In this document: positions 7,729-16,719 of the stretch, in pieces
Layout of the letters: each line of letters opens with the position of its first letter
Numbering within the stretch: position 1 is the first letter of the stretch
Source: Labilithrix sp.
Lineage (GTDB): Bacteria; Myxococcota_A; Polyangia; Polyangiales; Polyangiaceae
Assembly: GCA_019637195.1 (NCBI GenBank)
Contig: JAHBWA010000035.1
Coordinates: 1 to 64,000 of the forward strand
Length of the DNA stretch: 64,000 nucleotides
Direction of reading: 5' to 3'
Translations under genes and position numbers: made by a program
Notes under the pieces: generated by a model
Seen by the model: only the letters and a program-made list of their open reading frames with translations
Database searches by the model: none
What the model was told of the DNA's origin: nothing

Positions 7729-9576
7729 ATGAGCCTCGTGGAACGAGTTCGGACGTCGATCGACGGCGCCCTCCGTCGCCTCGCCGAAGGCGGCGGCCTC
7801 GGCGAGGCCGGCGCGCGCGCGCTCGTGGAGGCCGCGGGGGCGTGGAGCGTGGAGCGCCCCAAGCGCGCCGAGCACGGCGACTACGCGACGAACGCCGCGA
7901 TGGTGCTGACCAAGAAGGTCGGGATCCCGCCGCGCGCGGTGGCGGAGAGGCTCGTCGCCGCGCTCGCCGGAGACGACGTCGTCCGGAGCGCGGAGATCGC
8001 GGGGCCGGGCTTCGTGAACCTCCGCGTGCACGCGCGCGCGGTCCACGAGGAGCTCGCCGCGATCCTCGCCGCGGGGCAGGCCTTCGGCCGGAGCGCCGCC
8101 GCGACCGGCGAGCGCGTCAACGTCGAGCTCGTGAGCGCCAACCCGACCGGGCCGATCACGGTGGCGGCCGCGCGCAACGGCGTCTTCGGCGACGCCGTGG
8201 CGTCGCTGCTCGAGCTCACCGGGCACCGCGTCACGCGCGAGTACTACATCAACGACTTCGGTAACCAGATACGTGCCTTCGCCGAGAGCGTGCGCCTCGC
8301 CCACGAGGGCAAGCCGCGCGGAGAGGGGCACTACCAGGGCGCGTACGTCGACGAGATCGCGCGCTGGCTCGGGGCGCGAACGCCGGATCCGTTCGCGGTC
8401 GACGACGTCGAGCTCGCGCGCACCTGCATCACCGCGATGCTCCACGGCGTCCCCGGCTCGAAGACGCTGCCCGGGATCAAGAAGACGCTCGGCGACCTCG
8501 GGATCCATTTCGACGTCTGGTTCAGCGAGGAGTCGCTCCATCGCTGGGGCAACGTCGACGTCGCGGTGGAGAAGCTCCGCGCGACCGACTTCTTGGTCGA
8601 GAAGGACGGCGCGACGTTCTTCGTCGCCGGCGGGCGCTCCTCCGCGGTCGAGGGAGACGAGGAGGGCCGCGCCGAGAAGAAGGCCGACGGCGACAAGGAC
8701 CGCGTCGTCCGGAAGAGCGACGGCGCGTTCACGTACTTCGCGAGCGACGTCGCCTACCACTCGGACAAGCTCTCGCGCGGCTACGACCGGCTGATCGACG
8801 TCTGGGGCGCCGACCACCACGGCTACATCCCTCGCATGCGGAACGTCCTCGACGCGCTCGGCCTGCCGTCGTCGCGCTTCGAGGTGCTCCTCTACCAGCT
8901 CGTCAACATCCTGCGCGGCGGCGAGGTCGTCAAGTCGAGCAAGCGCGCCGGCAACGTCGTCACGGCCGACGAGGTCATGGACGAGATCGACGAGGCGGCC
9001 GGCCGCGAGGGCGCGGGGCGCGACGCGCTCCGGTTCTTCTTCCTCTCGCGGAGCGCGAACACGACGGTCGATTTCGATCTCGAGGTCGCGAAGAAGAGGT
9101 CGCTCGACAACCCCGTCTTCTACGTCCAGTACGGGCACGCGCGGCTCTCGTCGATCCTCCGCAAGGCGGACGGGATCGGCGCGTTCCAGGCGGCGCCGGA
9201 GGCGCTCGACGGGTGGGCGAAGCTCGATCACCCCGACGAGCTCGCGCTCGGCATTCAGCTCGCGCGCTGGCCCGACGTGCTCGCCGAGGCCGCGGCGCTC
9301 CGCGAGCCTCATCGCGTCGTCTTCTACGTCCAGGACCTGGCGCGAGACTTCCAGAGCTACTTCACGCGCATGAAGACCGACCCGGTCCTGCCGCCGGATC
9401 GGGCGCGCGCCGACGCGGCGTGGGGCGAGACCTGGGATCACGAGAAGACCACCGCGCGCCTCGGCTGGATCCGGGCGATCCGCGTGGTGTACGCCGCGGC
9501 GCTCGCCGCGATCGGCATCGCGCGGCCCGATCGTATGGACCTGCCGCAGGCGACCGAGGAAGAAGCGACCACGTAG
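7729..9576 (+). CDS. argS: Arginyl-tRNA synthetase with altered HIGH motif
   Basis: 615 residues. Class I synthetase that charges tRNA-Arg. Seen: the N-terminal additional domain (residues 1-115); the catalytic start NVELVSANPTGP, typical of ArgS; REYYINDFGNQIRAF; VWGADHHGYIPRM; the KMSKS-equivalent VKSSKRAGNVVT; and a DALR anticodon-binding domain to the end. Odd: where ArgS usually has HVGH (PLHVGHAR), this protein has PITVAAAR, losing both histidines and the glycine of the HIGH motif, and the KMSKS loop has Ser for Met. The frame and the surrounding sequence are intact, so this is not a frameshift. It may still be the only ArgS of the cell, or a specialised copy. Confidence 0.9.
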   Translation: MSLVERVRTSIDGALRRLAEGGGLGEAGARALVEAAGAWSVERPKRAEHGDYATNAAMVLTKKVGIPPRAVAERLVAALAGDDVVRSAEIAGPGFVNLRVHARAVHEELAAILAAGQAFGRSAAATGERVNVELVSANPTGPITVAAARNGVFGDAVASLLELTGHRVTREYYINDFGNQIRAFAESVRLAHEGKPRGEGHYQGAYVDEIARWLGARTPDPFAVDDVELARTCITAMLHGVPGSKTLPGIKKTLGDLGIHFDVWFSEESLHRWGNVDVAVEKLRATDFLVEKDGATFFVAGGRSSAVEGDEEGRAEKKADGDKDRVVRKSDGAFTYFASDVAYHSDKLSRGYDRLIDVWGADHHGYIPRMRNVLDALGLPSSRFEVLLYQLVNILRGGEVVKSSKRAGNVVTADEVMDEIDEAAGREGAGRDALRFFFLSRSANTTVDFDLEVAKKRSLDNPVFYVQYGHARLSSILRKADGIGAFQAAPEALDGWAKLDHPDELALGIQLARWPDVLAEAAALREPHRVVFYVQDLARDFQSYFTRMKTDPVLPPDRARADAAWGETWDHEKTTARLGWIRAIRVVYAAALAAIGIARPDRMDLPQATEEEATT

Positions 9577-9618
9577 CAGTCGGGGCCCACGGACGTGGGC
9601 GCCGACACGAGGACGACC

Positions 9619-10434
9619 ATGATGGAGCAAGGGAGCGTGAGGAACCTCGAGCAGATCCAGGAGAGCGACGTCGGCGGCGGGACGCCCCGCGGCGTGACGA
9701 TCCTGCTCGTCGCGCTCGGCGCCGGCTGCATCGTCTTCGCCGCGCTCGCGCTCGGCGGCAAGCGCGGGGGCGGGACGGCGCAGAAGGTCGATCCGCTGGG
9801 CGAGCTCGTCACGCAGCAGGGCAAGGGCGGGCAGGGCGCGAAGGCGACCGACCTGTCGTCGCGCGACGTGACCTTCCCGGGCATCCTCAGCGACGAGGGC
9901 GCGCCGACGACGGCGCTCGCGGCGGTGAAGGGCGGCTCGAAGGCCGCGGCGCAGGCGCCCACCGAGCCGCCGGCGGCGATCGTCCTCGCGGCGCCGATGG
10001 GCGCGGGGACGAACGGCGAGGCTTCGCCGCCGCCGCCGACGGATCGCCTCCCGGTCGTGCCGCTCCCGGCGCAGAACGTGCTCGAGGCGTCTCCGGTCGT
10101 GACGCGCCCGCGCGACTCGCTGACCCGCGCGGCGAACGACGCCGCGCAGATGGGCGCCGCGACGGGCCCTGCGGCGCCGCCCGGCAAGGAGGGCGGCTAC
10201 CAGCTGCAGGTGAGCTCGTTCCGCTCGCAGACCGAGGCCGAGAGCTTCGCGGCTCAGCTTCGCGCGCGCGGGCACAAGGCGTACGTGCTCGAGGCGCGCG
10301 TGCCCAACCGTGGCACGTGGTACCGCGTGCGCATCGGGCCGTTCTCGAGCCAGCACGCGGCGGCGAGCTACCGTGTGGGCTTCGAGGGACGCGAGCACGT
10401 CGTTCCGTTCATCGTCCAGCCCCAAAGCAAATGA
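9619..10434 (+). CDS. SPOR-domain membrane protein
   Basis: 271 residues. I chose the ATG at 9619, preceded by GAGGA at a suitable distance, instead of the GTG at 9595. A single transmembrane helix lies at residues 25-45 (VTILLVALGAGCIVFAALAL), giving a short cytoplasmic tail and a periplasmic body. Residues 46-190 are a Pro/Ala linker. Residues 195-268 form a SPOR domain (GYQLQVSSFRSQTEAESFAAQL ... YRVRIGPFSSQHAA), which binds denuded peptidoglycan glycans at the division septum. Likely a cell-division or cell-wall protein. It starts 42 bases after argS and is probably co-transcribed with it. Confidence 0.85.
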   Translation: MMEQGSVRNLEQIQESDVGGGTPRGVTILLVALGAGCIVFAALALGGKRGGGTAQKVDPLGELVTQQGKGGQGAKATDLSSRDVTFPGILSDEGAPTTALAAVKGGSKAAAQAPTEPPAAIVLAAPMGAGTNGEASPPPPTDRLPVVPLPAQNVLEASPVVTRPRDSLTRAANDAAQMGAATGPAAPPGKEGGYQLQVSSFRSQTEAESFAAQLRARGHKAYVLEARVPNRGTWYRVRIGPFSSQHAAASYRVGFEGREHVVPFIVQPQSK

Positions 10435-10511
10435 GCTCTCGGGTGTTCGCGCTCGCGCTCGACGCGGCGCGTGCATCGACTGCGTCCATGTGCCAAGTTA
10501 AGGAGTGACCG

Positions 10512-10673
10512 ATGCGCGGCGCGATGTCTCTTCCGCTCTGGACCATCGCGCTCGTGCTCGCTGCGATCGCGCCCTTTGCGGCGCGCGCGCTGGCGTCGGC
10601 GCTGGAGCGTCGAGCGCACGAGCGCGGCAAGCGCATACTTGCGCAGCGGCCGGCGCGACCCCACACAGGTTGA
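10512..10673 (+). CDS. Small membrane protein (53 residues)
   Basis: ATG at 10512 is preceded by AAGGAG at 10499-10504, a strong ribosome binding site with about 7 bases of spacing. The product begins MRGAMSLPLWTIALVLAAIA, one transmembrane segment, followed by a basic, Arg-rich tail ending RPARPHTG. The gene fills the otherwise empty gap between the SPOR gene and the amidotransferase-like gene. Codon third positions are G/C-rich as in neighbours. Function unknown. It is the binding site plus the sensible membrane topology that support it; conservation has not been tested. Confidence 0.5.
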   Translation: MRGAMSLPLWTIALVLAAIAPFAARALASALERRAHERGKRILAQRPARPHTG

Positions 10674-10783
10674 TGCAGTCGAGGCGTCGCGAGTCGAGAG
10701 ACTTCGTCCGTGGCTTCCATCGGCCGCTGAAGCCGAATACCTTCTCTCTACGCTGAAGCGCTCCGCGCCGAGGAGATCGAACC

Positions 10784-11641
10784 ATGGCACGTCTGTTCGG
10801 ATTGATCGGAAATCGCGCAGATCTCGCCGGGCGCGTCCTCGGGTCGGAGAAGGACGCGCTCGCGGTGCAGGCGCGGGGCGGGCCGCTCGGCTGGGGCGTC
10901 GGCTTCTATCAAGGGGGCGAGGTCCTCATGCGTCGGCGGCCGATCGACGACCACGGGTCGATCGACGTGGCGAAGGTGGCGAGCGACGTCCGGGCGGACC
11001 TGCTCGTCGGGCACGTCAGGAGCGCGACCGTCGGGGCGCTCCGCACCGAGAACACGCACCCGTTCCGCTACCGGCAGTGGCTCTTCGCGATGACCGGCAC
11101 GCTCTCCTCGTTCGACGCGATCCGCGAGCGCCTCGTCGCGAGCGTGCCGGAGTTCTTGCGCTCGTCGATCCGCGGCGAGACCGACGCGGAGATCCTCTTC
11201 TACGTCTTCCTCTCGTTCTTGCACGACGCGGCGCGCCTCAACGACGCGCTGACGGCGCCCGCGTTCGTCCGCGACGCGCTCCGTTCGTGCGTGGCGGTCG
11301 TCGACGGCCTGGCCGCGGAGGTCGGTGGCGCGCCCTCGCAGGTCAACGTCATGCTCTCCGACGGCGAGAACCTCTTCGCCCTCCATCGCGGGGCCGAGAT
11401 GGGCGTCCATACGCTCTCGGGCAAGAACGACGCGGACGCGCTCATCGGCGACGATCTCGCGCTGCGGCGCAAGACCCCCGAGCTGGCGCAGATGCACTTC
11501 ACGCTCCTCGCGAGCGACTTCGACGAAGAGCGGTCGATCGCCGCGTCCTCGCCGGCGGCCCAGTCGCGCTGGCAGGTCGTCCCGGATCGTGCGATCGTCA
11601 CGGTCGAGCGTGGGCACGAACCGCACATCGAAGCGCTCTGA
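10784..11641 (+). CDS. Class II glutamine amidotransferase-like protein lacking the nucleophile
   Basis: 285 residues starting MARLFGLIGNRADL. In this N-terminal-nucleophile fold, related to YafJ and EgtC, the protein normally begins MC and the cysteine after Met is the catalytic residue. Here codon 2 is GCA (Ala). Other family features are kept: LGWGVGFYQGGEVLMRRRP, DLLVGHVRSATVGA, ENTHPFRYRQWLFAMTGTL. The protein therefore probably cannot hydrolyse glutamine and may bind a ligand or partner. The following lipoprotein gene starts inside its last codons, so the two are translationally coupled. Confidence 0.8.
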   Translation: MARLFGLIGNRADLAGRVLGSEKDALAVQARGGPLGWGVGFYQGGEVLMRRRPIDDHGSIDVAKVASDVRADLLVGHVRSATVGALRTENTHPFRYRQWLFAMTGTLSSFDAIRERLVASVPEFLRSSIRGETDAEILFYVFLSFLHDAARLNDALTAPAFVRDALRSCVAVVDGLAAEVGGAPSQVNVMLSDGENLFALHRGAEMGVHTLSGKNDADALIGDDLALRRKTPELAQMHFTLLASDFDEERSIAASSPAAQSRWQVVPDRAIVTVERGHEPHIEAL

Positions 11642-12266
11642 GCGTCGAGCCCCGCGGAGCGCCGGCCTGGCGCTCGCGTCGCTGCTCGCGGTCGCGTGCG
11701 GAGGCGGCGGCTGGGAGAGCGCGACCGAGCTGCCCAAGACCCCGCGGCGCCCGGACGGCGTCGCGCTCGAACCTCCCCCGGCGATGCCGGCCCCCGCGGA
11801 TCGCGCGGAGGCGCGCGGCGTCGTCGCGCTCCGCGAGCCGCTCGCGGACAAGGACGTCGAAGAGGTCGTCCTCGCGTACGTCCGCGCGTTCGAGCGAGAG
11901 GACGACCAGGCGCTCGTCCAGCTCGTCGCGGAGGAGGCGGCGAGCCTCGGGCGGGCGGGCAGCAGCCGCCAGCAGCTCATCGACGTCTGGCGCACGAAGA
12001 TGAAGAGCTTCGAGTACCAGCGGCTCGCGGGGCTCGAGGTCGCGCGCGTCTCGCAGATGGAGCGCCACACCTACGAGACGCTCGGCGCGCCCGAGACGCC
12101 CGAGCGGCCCGCCGAGATGCGCCCCGGCGATCTCTACGTCCGGGTGCCCATCGCGACGCCGCGGGTGGGCTCGGAGCAGCTCTTCGGCGACGTGCTCGTC
12201 CTGCTCCTTCGGCGCGAGGAGGGGCGCTTGAAGATCGCCGGTCAGGCCGACGAGACGGACAACTGA
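11610..12266 (+). CDS. Lipoprotein with NTF2-like region
   Basis: About 218 residues from a GTG at 11610 that overlaps the end of the preceding gene by 32 bases; this start puts a basic stretch before the signal peptide (AGLALASLLAVAC, lipid cysteine at residue 30). No later start gives a full signal. The mature region DVEEVVLAYVRAFEREDDQALVQLVAEEA ... LIDVWRTKMKSFEYQRL resembles an NTF2-like (SnoaL-type) helix-cone, an impression only. Envelope protein of unknown role. It converges with the FHA activator 14 bp away. Confidence 0.65.
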   Translation: MGTNRTSKRSERRAPRSAGLALASLLAVACGGGGWESATELPKTPRRPDGVALEPPPAMPAPADRAEARGVVALREPLADKDVEEVVLAYVRAFEREDDQALVQLVAEEAASLGRAGSSRQQLIDVWRTKMKSFEYQRLAGLEVARVSQMERHTYETLGAPETPERPAEMRPGDLYVRVPIATPRVGSEQLFGDVLVLLLRREEGRLKIAGQADETDN

Positions 12267-12279
12267 GCGCGCGCGCCGT

Positions 12280-13758
12280 TCAACGGTAGTGGCTGAGGTC
12301 GATGTTGTACCGCTTCAGCCAGCGGTGCACCTGCATGCGTTCCTTGCCGAGCTCGCGCCCGACGGCGGCGATGTTGCCGCGATGCCGCTCGAGCAGACCG
12401 CGCAGCTCCTCCTCCGTGGGCGCGCCGCGGCGGGCGCCGGCGGCGGGGATCGAGCTGGGCGAGAGCGAGCTGCGCTCGGCCGGTCCGCCAGGCGCGTGCT
12501 CGACGAGCGGAGTCGCGGGGAGGTGCGACGGCAAGGAGACGCGCGGGCGCTCGCCGTAGCCCTTCATGTGCTCGCTGATCGCGTCGGGCAGGTGCACCGT
12601 GTCGAGCTGCGCGCCGTCGGTGAGCGCGACGCCGCGCTTGATGCAGCTCTCGAGCTCGCGGACGTTGAACGGCCAGTCGTAGTGCAGGAGCGCCACGATG
12701 AACGAGAACGTAAACTGGATGTTCGGCCGCCCGTAGCGCTCGCCGAAGCTCCGCGCGAGAAGCAGGATGTCCTCCTTGCGCTCGCGCAGCGGGGGGAGCC
12801 GGACGACGTGCTCGTTGAGCCGCGCGAGGAGGTCGCCGCGGAACTTACCCTCCTTCACGTACTGGTAGAGGTCACGATGCGTCGCGCAGACGATGCGGAT
12901 GTCGACGCGCTCGGGGGTGGTCGCGCCGAGGGGAAAGACCTCGCGCGACTGCAGCACGCGGAGGAGCTTCGCCTGCGCGTCGAGCGGCATGTCGCCGATC
13001 TCGTCGAGGAAGAGCGTGCCCTGATCGGCGAGCTTGATGAGGCCGGGCTTGTCGCGGTCGGCGCCGGAGAACGCGCCGCGCCGGTAGCCGAACAGCTCGC
13101 TCTCGAGGAGGTTGTGCGGGATCGCGGCGCAGTTGATCGCCTGCAGCGAGCCTCTGCGCCCGGAGAGCCGGTGGATGCCGCGGGCGATGACCTCCTTGCC
13201 GGTGCCCGTCTCGCCGAGGATGACGGCCGAGAGCTCCTTCGGTGCGATGCGCTCGATGTCGGCCGCGATGTGATCGATCTGCGCGCCGCCGACGAGATCG
13301 GTGAAGAGCTTCGCCTTGCGCTCGCCGGCGACGCGGCCGTCGATGCGGTACGCGACGCACTTCTCGACGCCGGCGTCCATGAACTTGAAGATGGCGTCGC
13401 CGACGCGGATCTCGTGGTTCGGCTCGAGCTCGAGCTCCCCGACGTAGCCGCCGTCGACCATCGTCCCGTTGCGGCTCCCGAGGTCTTGCAGGAGCCAGGC
13501 CTCGCGGTGGGTCACCGGATCGACGCGCGAGTAGATCCGGGCGTGCTGCCGGCTGACCGCCTGCTCCGGGACGCAGATCAGGTTGGAGGCGTCGCGTCCG
13601 ATCGTGAGCTCGGGCGACACGAAGACGTACGCGGGCGACAGCTGCTCGAAGTTGGGCGCGTAGAGCAACACGAGCCCCGAGCGCTCCTTCGGCGCGGGCA
13701 TCGAGTCACGAGCATCGTCCCCGTAGCTGGACGAGACGCCGGTGCGGTACCTGCTCAT
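12280..13758 (-). CDS. FHA-domain sigma-54-dependent transcriptional activator
   Basis: 492 residues. Residues 45-120 are an FHA domain (LTIGRDASN, VSRQHARIY, LQDLGSRNGTMVDG), which binds phosphothreonine and replaces the usual receiver domain. Residues 165-400 are the AAA+ ATPase: Walker A GETGTGKE, the sigma-54-contacting loop GAFSGA (Ser in place of the common Thr), Walker B GTLFLDEIGDMP, arginine finger region. The C-terminus carries a Fis-type helix-turn-helix (RGNIAAVGRELGKERMQVHRWLKRY). Such FHA activators are abundant in myxobacteria and are switched by Ser/Thr kinases; one is encoded at 54612. Target promoters unknown. Confidence 0.9.
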   Translation of the reverse strand: MSRYRTGVSSSYGDDARDSMPAPKERSGLVLLYAPNFEQLSPAYVFVSPELTIGRDASNLICVPEQAVSRQHARIYSRVDPVTHREAWLLQDLGSRNGTMVDGGYVGELELEPNHEIRVGDAIFKFMDAGVEKCVAYRIDGRVAGERKAKLFTDLVGGAQIDHIAADIERIAPKELSAVILGETGTGKEVIARGIHRLSGRRGSLQAINCAAIPHNLLESELFGYRRGAFSGADRDKPGLIKLADQGTLFLDEIGDMPLDAQAKLLRVLQSREVFPLGATTPERVDIRIVCATHRDLYQYVKEGKFRGDLLARLNEHVVRLPPLRERKEDILLLARSFGERYGRPNIQFTFSFIVALLHYDWPFNVRELESCIKRGVALTDGAQLDTVHLPDAISEHMKGYGERPRVSLPSHLPATPLVEHAPGGPAERSSLSPSSIPAAGARRGAPTEEELRGLLERHRGNIAAVGRELGKERMQVHRWLKRYNIDLSHYR

Positions 13759-13816
13759 CCTTCGTTCGGCCTAGACTAGCATCGTCCGTGCGCCGGGGAG
13801 CGAGCGTGTGCCTCGG

Positions 13817-14449
13817 TCACTCGTAGCGGTCGGCGTCGACGTCCAGGCGCTCGCAGATGGCGGCGAGCACCTCGTCCGTGCGGCGGTTCAGCTCCGCGAG
13901 CGATCCCGTGTTGTCGATGACGAAATCCGCGACGGCTACCTTGTCGGCGAGCGGCATCTGGGCGCGGATGCGGGCTCGCACCTCGTCCTCCGTCGCGCGG
14001 TCGCGCGCCGTCGCGCGCGCGACTTGAACCTCCTCGGGGGCGGAGACGACGATCAGCGGACGGAACGCGTCGGCGACGCCGTTCTCGACGATGAGCGCGG
14101 CCTCGTAGCACGCGAGCGCCTCACCCTCGTCGCGGAGGCGCGAGGCGGCCTTGAACGTCAACGTCGAGACGATCGGGTGGACGATCGCGTTCAGCGCGCG
14201 CCGTTTGGCGTCGTCGCCGAACACGGCCGCCGCCACCTTCTTGCGATCGAGCGAGCCGTCGGTGAGCAGGACATCAGCGCCGAACAGCTTCACGACGGCC
14301 GCGAGGCCGTCCGTGCCGGCCGCGACCGCCTCGCGCGCCAGCTGGTCCGCGTCGATGATCGGGACGCCGCGCTCCGCGAGGCGCGCGGCGACCGCGCTCT
14401 TGCCGGAGGCGATCCCGCCCGTGAGCCCGAAGAGGTGCACGCCGGGCAT
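13817..14449 (-). CDS. coaE: Dephospho-CoA kinase
   Basis: 210 residues from the ATG at 14449 (MPGVHLFGLTGGIASGKSAV). The open frame extends upstream to 14647 but the added residues are Pro/Ala-rich and unrelated to the family. The enzyme phosphorylates dephospho-CoA on the ribose 3'-OH, the last step of coenzyme A synthesis. Seen: P-loop GLTGGIASGKS, the IIDADQLAREAV substrate motif, the lid region and the IDNTGSLAELNRRTDEV end typical of CoaE. Length is normal. Cytoplasmic. Confidence 0.92.
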   Translation of the reverse strand: MPGVHLFGLTGGIASGKSAVAARLAERGVPIIDADQLAREAVAAGTDGLAAVVKLFGADVLLTDGSLDRKKVAAAVFGDDAKRRALNAIVHPIVSTLTFKAASRLRDEGEALACYEAALIVENGVADAFRPLIVVSAPEEVQVARATARDRATEDEVRARIRAQMPLADKVAVADFVIDNTGSLAELNRRTDEVLAAICERLDVDADRYE

Positions 14450-14725
14450 CCTAGAACGGAGTGCCGACGCGCTGCACGGCGCTTCTCCCGCCGGCGCGTC
14501 GCCCTCCGACGCTCCGGCGGCGACGCCCGCCGGCGCGCTGCGATCGGCCGCGAGGCGCGCGGCGTGCTCCGTCGCGACGCCGGCCTGGCCGGCCCGAGGC
14601 GGGAGCGGGTCACCCTGAGCCGTCCGGGGTGACCCGCGAGGATCCACCTCCGTCCCCGAGGCCCCCCTTTCCTCGCGGAATTGCGTGTAGGTAACTGTGG
14701 CACGACCGGTGCTTCAGCTCGCGGC

Positions 14726-16423
14726 ATGAAGATCTCGGCCGGTCTCTCGAGCGTGCTCCTCCTGGCAGGCCTCGCGGCCTTCGGCGCGGGCTGCTCCCGA
14801 GGCGCCGACGACGACGCGGCCGAGGACGGCTCGAAGATCGTCGGGGACGCGCCCGGCGCGCCCAGGCTCTGCGCGGCGGTCCGCGGCAACGGCCACTACA
14901 TCGTCACCCACTTCGCCTCGCTCGCGCGGATCGTCGAGCACTACGGCGTGGTCGACGGGATCGCGGGCGGGAGCTCCGGCAGCCTCACCACGTTCGTCTA
15001 CGACAGCGTCCTCGCGAACCCCGCCGTCGCGAGCTGCGGCGGCGCGAAGGAGTGTGGCGACGCCGCCCGCGCCGCGCGCGTGTCGCTCGCGCTCAAGAGC
15101 ATCGAGGGCTACGGGCTCGCCGTCGCGAGCAGCGAGGAGGGCGTCGCGATCGGCAACCTCGTCGGTGTCGCGGCGAAGCTGAAGCAGGAGGTCGACGCCC
15201 GCGGGATCGCCGCGCTCGCGTCGACGGACACCGCGAGCGCGGCGGCGCAGCTGAGAGAGGTCCTCGAGATCCCCGAGGTCCGGAGCCTCGTGAACCCCGA
15301 GGTCTTGGCGATGCTCGGCGACGCGGAGCACCTCGAGTACAACGTGAAGGAGATCCACACGTCGATCGCGACGCTCGGCGCGTTCTCCGTCGACGATAAC
15401 CGTCTGTTCTTCCGCCCCGGCGTGCTCAGCTGGGACGCGCTCGCGCTCCTCTTCGGCCGCGTCGCCGACTTCTACGCGGGCTACGGCGCCGACGGCGACG
15501 CCCAGGCCGCGTGGCTCGACGCCTGCGCCGAGGCGTCCGTCGGCAAGGAGTGGGCGGAGGCGGCCGCGCTCCCGATGCCGTCGGGGGGCACCTGCGGTGA
15601 AGCGTTCGGCAAGCTCGCGTCGGACTACCGCGCCGCCGCGCGCGCGAGCGGCGAGGCTCCGCGCCGCCTCGGCGAGACCATCGGCGCGCCGAGCGCGCTC
15701 CGCAAGGTCGTCTCGACCAGCGTCCTCGAGGGCGGGGCGGTCGCGAGCTACGAGAAGGCGCGCGCGGCGTACCTCTCGGGCGCGCACGCCGCGGGTGACG
15801 TGCCCTTCGACGTCGCGTTCGACGACATCAAGTTCGGCTACTGGGGGGCGCGCGCGGATCTCGCCGCCCTCGCGGCCGACGGCGCGGGGTTCGGCGACCT
15901 CAAGACGAAGAAGATGACGTCGCTCGGCGACGCCACCTGGAAGGAGATCCTGACGGCGTCGCCGGCCGAGCCGGGCCTCTCCCGCTTCGTCGAGCTGCCC
16001 GACGGACGGATCTCGGCCGGCGGCTGGAGCGATCTGGCGCCCACGCTCGTCCTCAAGAACATGGGCTGCGAGCGCGTCGTCTACGTCACCCGCGAGGGCG
16101 ACGAGTCGGGCTTCGCGACGAAGATCGCCAAGCACCTCGGGATGAGCGAGGCCGAGTGGCAGAAGCTCTACGATCTGGGCGACGCGCAGAGCAGCTACAA
16201 CGTCTCGCTCGAGAGCGCCGACGCCGTCTGGTGCACGAGCTGGAACTCGTTCGGCGATCTCCAGCAGCGCGAGATGGCCGCCGACTCCTGGCGCGCGCCG
16301 CTCGAGACGCGCGACGGCTTCGCGGGGATCCGCGCGCTCGCGCCCTACGCGAACACGACGCCGCGCACCGGCAAGGTCGGCTGCACCCCCGGGCTCTCCG
16401 GCGGCGCGACCTACCCGCGCTGA
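14726..16423 (+). CDS. Patatin-like phospholipase lipoprotein
   Basis: 565 residues from the ATG at 14726, which begins a clean signal peptide (MKISAGLSSVLLLAGLAAFGAGC, lipid cysteine at 23). The nucleophile elbow GIAGGSSGSLTTF matches the patatin GxSxG motif, preceded by an oxyanion-like RGNGHYIVTH stretch. LPDGRISAGGWSDL near residue 430 is a candidate for the catalytic Asp (DG) motif. Patatins are Ser-Asp acyl hydrolases acting on phospholipids. Here a lipid anchor would place it in the outer membrane or periplasm. The protein is longer than typical bacterial patatins because of an insertion of about 200 residues between the two motifs. Confidence 0.75.
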   Translation: MKISAGLSSVLLLAGLAAFGAGCSRGADDDAAEDGSKIVGDAPGAPRLCAAVRGNGHYIVTHFASLARIVEHYGVVDGIAGGSSGSLTTFVYDSVLANPAVASCGGAKECGDAARAARVSLALKSIEGYGLAVASSEEGVAIGNLVGVAAKLKQEVDARGIAALASTDTASAAAQLREVLEIPEVRSLVNPEVLAMLGDAEHLEYNVKEIHTSIATLGAFSVDDNRLFFRPGVLSWDALALLFGRVADFYAGYGADGDAQAAWLDACAEASVGKEWAEAAALPMPSGGTCGEAFGKLASDYRAAARASGEAPRRLGETIGAPSALRKVVSTSVLEGGAVASYEKARAAYLSGAHAAGDVPFDVAFDDIKFGYWGARADLAALAADGAGFGDLKTKKMTSLGDATWKEILTASPAEPGLSRFVELPDGRISAGGWSDLAPTLVLKNMGCERVVYVTREGDESGFATKIAKHLGMSEAEWQKLYDLGDAQSSYNVSLESADAVWCTSWNSFGDLQQREMAADSWRAPLETRDGFAGIRALAPYANTTPRTGKVGCTPGLSGGATYPR

Positions 16424-16538
16424 TCGCGGGCCGATCGCGAGGGACGAATCCGCGCGACCGCTCGTGGCGGAAGGCTTCGCGCCGGCCGACCGGGCGCGCG
16501 GCGCCGACGGGGACCGGGCAAGAGACGCGCGGCGTCCG

Positions 16539-16609
16539 CGACCGGCGAGGGGAAGGACGTCGACGCGTGGTGAATCGTCGACCGGCGAGGCGAAGGACGT
16601 CGACGCGTC
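16539..16609. repeat. Short direct repeat, 40-bp period
   Basis: CGACCGGCGAGG followed by GAAGGACGTCGACGCGT occurs at 16539 and again 40 bases later at 16579, with one mismatch. It lies in the gap between two convergent genes. No function is evident. Confidence 0.5.
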
Positions 16610-16656
16610 CTGAGTCGGCCCCCGGCGCGACGTCTCCCGCGAGCGCCCCAAAAGGA

Positions 16657-16685
16657 AACGCCGGCCCCTCGGGGAGGCCGGCGTT
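16657..16685 (-). terminator. Rho-independent terminator of the 16720 lipoprotein gene
   Basis: AACGCCGGCC at 16657-16666 pairs perfectly with GGCCGGCGTT at 16676-16685 around a 9-base loop. On the minus strand the stem is followed by TTTCCTTTT, a T-rich tract, and it lies 35 bases after the stop of the minus-strand gene. It can also stop transcripts coming from the patatin gene on the plus strand, but there the tail is not T-rich. Confidence 0.8.
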
Positions 16686-16719
16686 CTCGCGCGTGGTGCT
16701 CAGCGGCGCGGAGCCGCGA

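Noticed and set aside
11200..12266. Longer N-terminus for the lipoprotein at 11610
   Set aside because: The frame is open upstream to 11325, but that part overlaps the amidotransferase-like gene and would bury the signal peptide.
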